Positions 59,857 through 64,000 of a DNA stretch of 64,000 bases are shown here, piece after piece; the first letter of the stretch is position 1, and each line of letters starts with the position of its first letter. The DNA lies in NCBI GenBank assembly GCA_965656525.1, contig CBFHKY010000003.1:1-64000 (forward strand), in the 5' to 3' direction. The DNA is from Pseudomaricurvus sp965656525. Lineage in GTDB: Bacteria > Pseudomonadota > Gammaproteobacteria > Pseudomonadales > Cellvibrionaceae. The position numbers and the translations under genes were made by a program. The notes beneath the pieces are model-generated. The model saw nothing but the letters and a program-made list of their open reading frames with translations. It ran no database searches and was not told the DNA's origin.

Positions 59857-60171
59857 AGTAATCTCCTACAAGGCTAACCGACGGCTCTAAGATTTCAGAA
59901 CCGTCATAAATATAAGTACGAATTATAACGTGCTGATGCTCAGATGACATCCAAAGCTGCTGCTGTTAATACTCACCAACGTAACAATATAACATTACTT
60001 AGACTAAAGCAGTCTTGCCGGCAACAATGATCAGCAGATAAAACGGCCACCGCGTTACAGTCATACAAGATAAGATCCTGCGACTGGATGGAAGCATACG
60101 ATCGCCAAAATCTGTTTTTGCTTGGCACTCAAACGGACTAAAGCGCCAAAGTAACGATATAGAGCCGCATT
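59857..60171. other. Intergenic region upstream of hisB
   Basis: 315 bp between hisB and the FNR box with no convincing coding frame. It should contain the hisB promoter on the minus strand. No terminator or known leader (his attenuator with a His-rich peptide) is seen. Confidence 0.5.
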
Positions 60172-60213
60172 TTGATCTGCATCAAAACGCGGCTCTATTG
60201 ATCGCCGTAGACT
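60159..60213 (+). promoter_or_regulatory. FNR/Anr box and class II promoter of the 43-residue membrane protein
   Basis: TTGATCTGCATCAA at 60172-60185 is a perfect match to the FNR/Anr consensus TTGAT-N4-ATCAA, lying at the centre of a larger near-perfect palindrome (60159-60198, 18-bp arms with one mismatch). TAGACT at 60208-60213 is placed as a -10 for a transcript start at 60220, which puts the box centre at exactly -41.5, the class II activator position. Confidence 0.65.
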
Positions 60214-60249
60214 GTATCCATCGACTAAATACACCGTAGGAGAAACATC

Positions 60250-60381
60250 ATGGGTGACGCGGTTTTTGTTGGAACTGTAGCAATGGTTGTAGGAATGGGT
60301 GGTTTCGTTGCTTTAGGTGCTATAGGTGGCTTGTTGTGTTTTTGGCTTGATAAACGCACCGATCACGGCGCAACACACTGA
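60250..60381 (+). CDS. Small single-span membrane protein, 43 residues
   Basis: ATG at 60250 with AGGAG 7 bp upstream. The product is a Gly/Val-rich hydrophobic helix (VFVGTVAMVVGMGGFVALG, AIGGLLCFWL, about residues 5-33) with a short acidic start (MGD) and a polar tail DKRTDHGATH. The positive charges after the helix suggest a cytoplasmic C-terminus. A terminator follows at 60482. I do not recognise the family. The length, the good ribosome site, the FNR box and the terminator together support a real gene. It could be a small subunit or modulator of a membrane complex used at low oxygen, but that is only inferred from its promoter. Confidence 0.65.
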   Translation: MGDAVFVGTVAMVVGMGGFVALGAIGGLLCFWLDKRTDHGATH

Positions 60382-60481
60382 CTTACTTGTATCAGACTTT
60401 TTGTGGGCTGTTTTTCACCCTAGGCGTTCACGCATAGTCAATCATGAAAACAGCCGCAGCTATCGTATGGCTATCATTTTT

Positions 60482-60506
60482 ACCGTTCCTATGGAGCGGT
60501 TTTTTT
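60482..60506 (+). terminator. Terminator after the 43-residue membrane protein gene
   Basis: Stem ACCGTTCC / GGAGCGGT (one G-U pair) around TAT, followed by six to seven T, with a further GCTATCA/TGATAGC pairing outside. About 100 bp past the small gene's stop. Confidence 0.75.
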
Positions 60507-60644
60507 GATAGCTAAAAACCTTTCATTGGCAGCCTATAATAAGGCCTATTGCCTTTAGCCGATCACAAAGAATCTTCGGTCAAAATTATCATAGTGATGC
60601 TTTGAAAATAGTGGTTTTATAAAAAGAGTATTTTCATAAAAATA

Positions 60645-61319
60645 TTACCAGCCCAAGAACGGTATAGTCCATTCTCGTTGCAGAGGCCCCGTTAAGCTCT
60701 CACTGTCATAAGATGCCAACACCAGAGCACTGACCTGAATTCGGATAGGCGAATCCCCCAATGGCTCCCGCAAGTTTGTAGCAATACGCTCTGGACTGAC
60801 TGCTTTACTGTACAAGCCCAGCGTAATATGAGGCACGTAAGCCTCTGTTCTAAAGTCCGAGTGGCAACCCACAAGAACCTTACGCAGTTCACCCAACTGA
60901 CCACTTGGATCCGTTACCTCTAGAAACGGCGCTGTTGCGAAACTGTTCAAACCATGAACATATATATCAAACGGCTTAATACGCTTATGCGCTAGCGTTC
61001 TCAATATGGCCTTCTGCATCTGTGGAGTAAAATCATCACTCAGTGGATCGTCAGTTTCCAGCTCATCTAAAAAACCTGCAGCAGCCACCGTAATGTGTAA
61101 CTGCCGAGAGTAATTGGGATGTACACAGCTTTTAAAGCCAGTTAAGTATTTATTGGCCCTCTGTTGAACCGCATCTTCTTTCACCTCTAAAACCCAAACA
61201 CCATAACGGCTTCGCCCCTGACTCCACTCTGGAATCAACCTATGACTGCAGACAGTAGTGTTTGGCAAACTGAAAAAATCTTCTGCTACCTGTGGGTACT
61301 GAAAAGGGAATTGTTTCAT
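60645..61319 (-). CDS. 2H phosphoesterase superfamily protein (2'-5' RNA ligase-like)
   Basis: 224 residues with the two signature HxT motifs: LHITV (His75, Thr77) and PHITLGLY (His164, Thr166), about 90 residues apart as the pseudo-symmetric 2H fold requires. Such enzymes hydrolyse or form cyclic phosphates on RNA ends or nucleotides (LigT, CPDase, AKAP7-like). The rest of the sequence does not place it in a named subfamily, so substrate is unknown. It is alone, with terminators on both sides. Confidence 0.75.
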   Translation of the reverse strand: MKQFPFQYPQVAEDFFSLPNTTVCSHRLIPEWSQGRSRYGVWVLEVKEDAVQQRANKYLTGFKSCVHPNYSRQLHITVAAAGFLDELETDDPLSDDFTPQMQKAILRTLAHKRIKPFDIYVHGLNSFATAPFLEVTDPSGQLGELRKVLVGCHSDFRTEAYVPHITLGLYSKAVSPERIATNLREPLGDSPIRIQVSALVLASYDSESLTGPLQREWTIPFLGW

Positions 61320-61404
61320 CTTAACTCAGGAAGGAAGGCGCATCACAAATCGAAACTGTTAAACACGTAGATTGCACACACATATAAACATATTGGCCAT
61401 TAAA

Positions 61405-61427
61405 AATGCCGCAATAAATGCGGCATT
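61405..61427 (-). terminator. Terminator after phaC
   Basis: On the minus strand AATGCCGCA / TGCGGCATT around a 5-nt loop is followed by five T. It lies about 160 bp past the phaC stop, upstream of the 2H phosphoesterase gene. The rest of 61428-61584 shows nothing recognisable. Confidence 0.7.
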
Positions 61428-61584
61428 ATCTTACAGATAAAAGAATACAGAAAGCGAACTTTGCTAACTAGAAGCCAGGCCCCGTTAGGGATAGCCGTAA
61501 CATTGTAATTCGGCTCAAGTCATAATAACTTCATGGATAAGCCAGCTGTTCTTGTTCACCTTGATAGCTTAGGACAGGTACTTT

Positions 61585-63687
61585 CTAGTCAGGCTGCTCT
61601 ACCACATAAAGGCCCGGCGCAGGCGTTAGCGGTGGATAAGCCTCATTGCCAATGATGTCAGCTACAATACGCTTTTCACCACCACGCTCATTGAGCCACT
61701 CGCTCCAATGTGTCCACCATGTACCACTGCATTTCGTGGCGGTTTCTAACCAGGCTTCAGCGTCTTGTTCTTTGCTGTCGTTAAGGTAGTAAAACGTATT
61801 GGCAATACCCGGTGGTCTTAATACACTTTGTATGTGTCCGCTAGTACTTAGAACAAAAGTACACTCTCCACTTACCTGAGAAGGTACATCAAAACACCTT
61901 TTCCATGGCATAAGATAATCTTCTTCTCCTCCGACACAATAGAAATCCATAGATAATTTTTTGACATCAATCGGATGCCCTTTTACCACTAAGGTATCAG
62001 GATTGGAAAAGGAGTCTTCAATAAAAATATCCAAAAAGTCACTGTGCAATTTTGCTGGTAACCGCGTTGAATCATTATCCCAGTAAAGCACATCCATAGA
62101 AGGGGGTTCTTTACCCAGCAAATAATTATTTACCCAATAGTTCCAAACCAGCTCAGTTGGGCGTAACCAGTTAAAAATGTGCGACAACATTTTGCCATCC
62201 ATGTAACCGGATTTCTCAGATATCTTACGGCTGAACTCAGCCAACTCTCTGGTCGCAAACAAACCCAGTGATGAGCTGTCATCAGCTCGCAATGCGGTCA
62301 CGAACATAGAGTGGGAATGCACTAGCGGTTTATTGGCTGCATCTAAGTAGCCAAGTAACGCCATAGAGGTAAGTCCACCGGCACAAGCACTGGTCAGATT
62401 AATCTTATCCGCTCCAGTGATGTCTAGCATCACAGCAATCGACTGCTCTAATTCGCTCACGTAATAATCTAGATCCCAACGACCACAATCTTTGCTGGGG
62501 TTACGCCAACTGATAATAAAAGGCTGTATTCCTTCATCTTGCAAATGCCGAATCAAACTGTTTTTAGGCGACAAATCAAAAACATAAAACTTGTTTAATT
62601 GTGGTGGCACAATCAGTACAGGCCTTTTAGAAACAGCTGTACCCGCTTTCATTTTATACTGAATGAGCTCTAACACCTCACTGCGATAAACCACCGCTCC
62701 TTCAGTATTGGCCAGATCAACGCCCACACTGAAAGCATCAGAGCGAATCTGACTGGGCATACCGTGATTATGCTGCAAGTCGTCTAATAAATGTTTAAAA
62801 CCATCAAGCACACTTAAACCGCCTGTTTGATAGGCACGCTTAACGGCTACTGGATTCAAGGGTGAGTTTGTCGGTGATATCAATGCACTGATTTGTTGGT
62901 ACAAGAATCGACTGCGCCTGCGATCCGACTCTTCTAAATCTAGATCATTAACCCACCCAGAAACTTCTTTATCCCAAGCAAGGTAAGATTGCATCGCGAC
63001 ACGGTAAAAGAAATTTTCACGCCAGACTAAATCGCGAAAGCGTTTGTCTTTTCGTTCTGGCTCAATATTCGATTGTGATTTAACAATGCTCACGAGTTCT
63101 TTGGCGAAACTACCATAGTGCTCAGCAAAAACTTCTGGCTGTTTCGCCGTCTGAACAAAAAAGTTAACCGCAGAACCTAACAAACCTTTACCGGGTAGAG
63201 TTCTAGCAGCCTGCTGCTTGCCTGTTGTCGATTGTGGCGATAAACGAACAAAGTCAGAAGTCAAGGCGTCTGCACCTTGGACAGTTGATCCATGCTGGTG
63301 CTGCAGAGAAGCTTGCGCACCAGTATGAGACTCGCAAGCGGAGGATGGATGGTTAGAATACACGTCTTCTTCAACATATTGCTGACGCAAGCCTTCCGCA
63401 AATTCGCTCAGCGCTGCAGAAGATCGACGTAGCTTTTCGAGAGCCGAGCCATAATCTGAGCTAGGCTTTTCCGATGAAACTTTTCTCGCCATGTCTCTTT
63501 TAGCGCTAGAGTTACTGTTTTTTTGAGCAGCCGATTTTGTTAAAGGTTCGTTAAAGGACGCTGGATCTTTATTAGAGATATGCTTAGAGCCATGATTTTT
63601 TTCAGTACTACCTTCAGGCATACCGATGATATCTGTTTTCGCCAAGATATCTTTGTGGCTACTTGGTAGTGCGCTCGCATGAGTCAT
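61585..63687 (-). CDS. phaC: Poly(3-hydroxyalkanoate) synthase, class II-like with long N-terminal extension
   Basis: Polymerises hydroxyacyl-CoA into PHA granules. 700 residues, against about 560-590 for class I/II enzymes; roughly the first 140 residues are Ser/Lys/His-rich and low in complexity. The core has an N-terminal PhaC domain (about 200-330) and an alpha/beta-hydrolase domain with catalytic Cys435 in TSACAGGLTSMALLGY, Asp590 in GGEEDYLMPW and His618 in STSGHIQSVLRPPG. The lipase-like box G-x-C-x-G reads SACAG, with Ser for the first Gly. IISWRNPSKDCGRWDLDYYV and STSGHIQS are closest to medium-chain (class II) Pseudomonas enzymes by memory. A probable phasin lies upstream in the same direction. 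Confidence 0.93.
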   Translation of the reverse strand: MTHASALPSSHKDILAKTDIIGMPEGSTEKNHGSKHISNKDPASFNEPLTKSAAQKNSNSSAKRDMARKVSSEKPSSDYGSALEKLRRSSAALSEFAEGLRQQYVEEDVYSNHPSSACESHTGAQASLQHQHGSTVQGADALTSDFVRLSPQSTTGKQQAARTLPGKGLLGSAVNFFVQTAKQPEVFAEHYGSFAKELVSIVKSQSNIEPERKDKRFRDLVWRENFFYRVAMQSYLAWDKEVSGWVNDLDLEESDRRRSRFLYQQISALISPTNSPLNPVAVKRAYQTGGLSVLDGFKHLLDDLQHNHGMPSQIRSDAFSVGVDLANTEGAVVYRSEVLELIQYKMKAGTAVSKRPVLIVPPQLNKFYVFDLSPKNSLIRHLQDEGIQPFIISWRNPSKDCGRWDLDYYVSELEQSIAVMLDITGADKINLTSACAGGLTSMALLGYLDAANKPLVHSHSMFVTALRADDSSSLGLFATRELAEFSRKISEKSGYMDGKMLSHIFNWLRPTELVWNYWVNNYLLGKEPPSMDVLYWDNDSTRLPAKLHSDFLDIFIEDSFSNPDTLVVKGHPIDVKKLSMDFYCVGGEEDYLMPWKRCFDVPSQVSGECTFVLSTSGHIQSVLRPPGIANTFYYLNDSKEQDAEAWLETATKCSGTWWTHWSEWLNERGGEKRIVADIIGNEAYPPLTPAPGLYVVEQPD

Positions 63688-63922
63688 AACCTGAAACTAC
63701 CTCGCTTCACTTAACTGAACGCCAGAATCAAAACTGTTAGCGTATCAATAGACTGATACCCAGATGCTATAAACTATTGATGCCTTTACAGAAATTACAT
63801 GACTTGCTGCTAACTTGTTCAATCAAGGTACTGTTGAAAAACTTTAAAAGATGGCGCCTACACATCACGGAGAAATTGTCCCCAGAAGACGCCGAACCTA
63901 GAATCCTAATCGGAAAACCACT
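63688..63922. other. Intergenic region between phasin-like gene and phaC
   Basis: 235 bp; no gene, clear promoter box or terminator was recognised. It either carries the phaC promoter or a read-through leader. Confidence 0.4.
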
Positions 63923-64000
63923 CTACGCTGCAGAAGTTTGACCGCCATCAGACTTTGATTTTTTCGCTGAAGATCTTGTTGCTGGCGGTTTCGATTCTTG
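63923..64000 (-). CDS. Probable phasin, C-terminal fragment
   Basis: The last 25 codons of a minus-strand gene entering from the right: QESKPPATRSSAKKSKSDGG then QTSAA and a stop. The Lys/Ala/Pro/Ser-rich tail resembles that of PhaF-type phasins, which coat PHA granules and bind DNA, and its place just upstream of phaC supports this. With so little sequence a histone-like or other basic-tailed protein is possible. Confidence 0.45.
   Translation of the reverse strand, partial: QESKPPATRSSAKKSKSDGGQTSAA

Noticed and set aside
60159..60198. The near-perfect palindrome before 60250 as a simple terminator
   Set aside because: No T-run follows it, no gene ends just upstream, and its centre is an exact FNR/Anr consensus at the right distance from a -10 box.
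60326..60508. 60-codon frame overlapping the end of the 43-residue gene
   Set aside because: It has no ribosome binding site, runs through the terminator hairpin and encodes no recognisable segment; the 60250 frame is better supported.
1..64000. CRISPR arrays, insertion sequences, prophage or toxin-antitoxin loci
   Set aside because: I found no regular spaced repeats, transposase or integrase motifs or paired small genes of that kind. Absence is by eye only.

Overview
The window is a piece of a gammaproteobacterial chromosome. Gene content and order resemble Pseudomonas and its marine relatives (Pseudomonadales/Oceanospirillales type). Recognisable blocks, compared from memory and not by search, are nnr/queG-orn-rsgA-(HDOD)-rhdA-psd, hemE-gltDB-damX-aroBK-pilQPONM-mrcA-maeB-rpmE-priA-SPOR-hslVU-DUF971, the cox (aa3/caa3 oxidase) cluster, ubiEJB-hisIE-tatABC, ctpA-polysaccharide deacetylase-hisFHB, and phaC. 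I see no insertion sequence, prophage, CRISPR array, tRNA or rRNA. The sequence is draft: four runs of about 98-99 N interrupt it at 21678, 27154, 43458 and 48929. At least two of them look like false gaps and one hides far more than its nominal length.

Layout. 1-7.5 kb: start of nnr, the tRNA queuosine enzyme QueG with a coupled methyltransferase, oligoribonuclease, the ribosome GTPase RsgA, an HDOD-GAF regulator, rhodanese and phosphatidylserine decarboxylase. 7.5-16.3 kb, minus strand: a degenerate HD-GYP protein, hemE, gltD and gltB. 16.4-24.3 kb, minus strand: a pilMNOPQ-aroK-aroB-damX-like run (type IV pilus assembly, shikimate pathway, cell-envelope SPOR protein). 24.4-34.7 kb: PBP1a, malic enzyme, L31, PriA, an FtsN-like SPOR protein, and the HslVU protease behind a strong sigma32-type promoter, then DUF971. 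34.9-44.3 kb: a Yip1-like membrane protein, then the cytochrome c oxidase cluster with structural subunits, Cox11, SURF1, a thioredoxin-fold-like factor, heme A synthase and heme O synthase, interrupted by one small antisense membrane gene. 44.5-48.9 kb: an RND efflux pair. 49.2-54.6 kb: ubiquinone genes, hisI/hisE and the Tat translocase. 54.7-59.9 kb: C-terminal protease, divergent polysaccharide deacetylase, a DUF6316-like small protein, then hisF, hisH and hisB on the minus strand without hisA. 60-64 kb: a 43-residue membrane protein, a 2H phosphoesterase, a long class II-like PHA synthase and the tail of a probable phasin.

Most of the window is ordinary housekeeping. The most noteworthy items are: (1) a 43-codon membrane protein gene at 60250 with a perfect FNR/Anr box placed exactly for a class II promoter; (2) a textbook sigma32 promoter before hslVU; (3) an HD-GYP protein with several catalytic motif positions changed; (4) a PHA synthase with a Ser-rich N-terminal extension and an altered lipase-like box; (5) assembly artefacts, including a 77-bp duplication flanking the gap at 27154; and (6) the lack of hisA between hisH and hisF.
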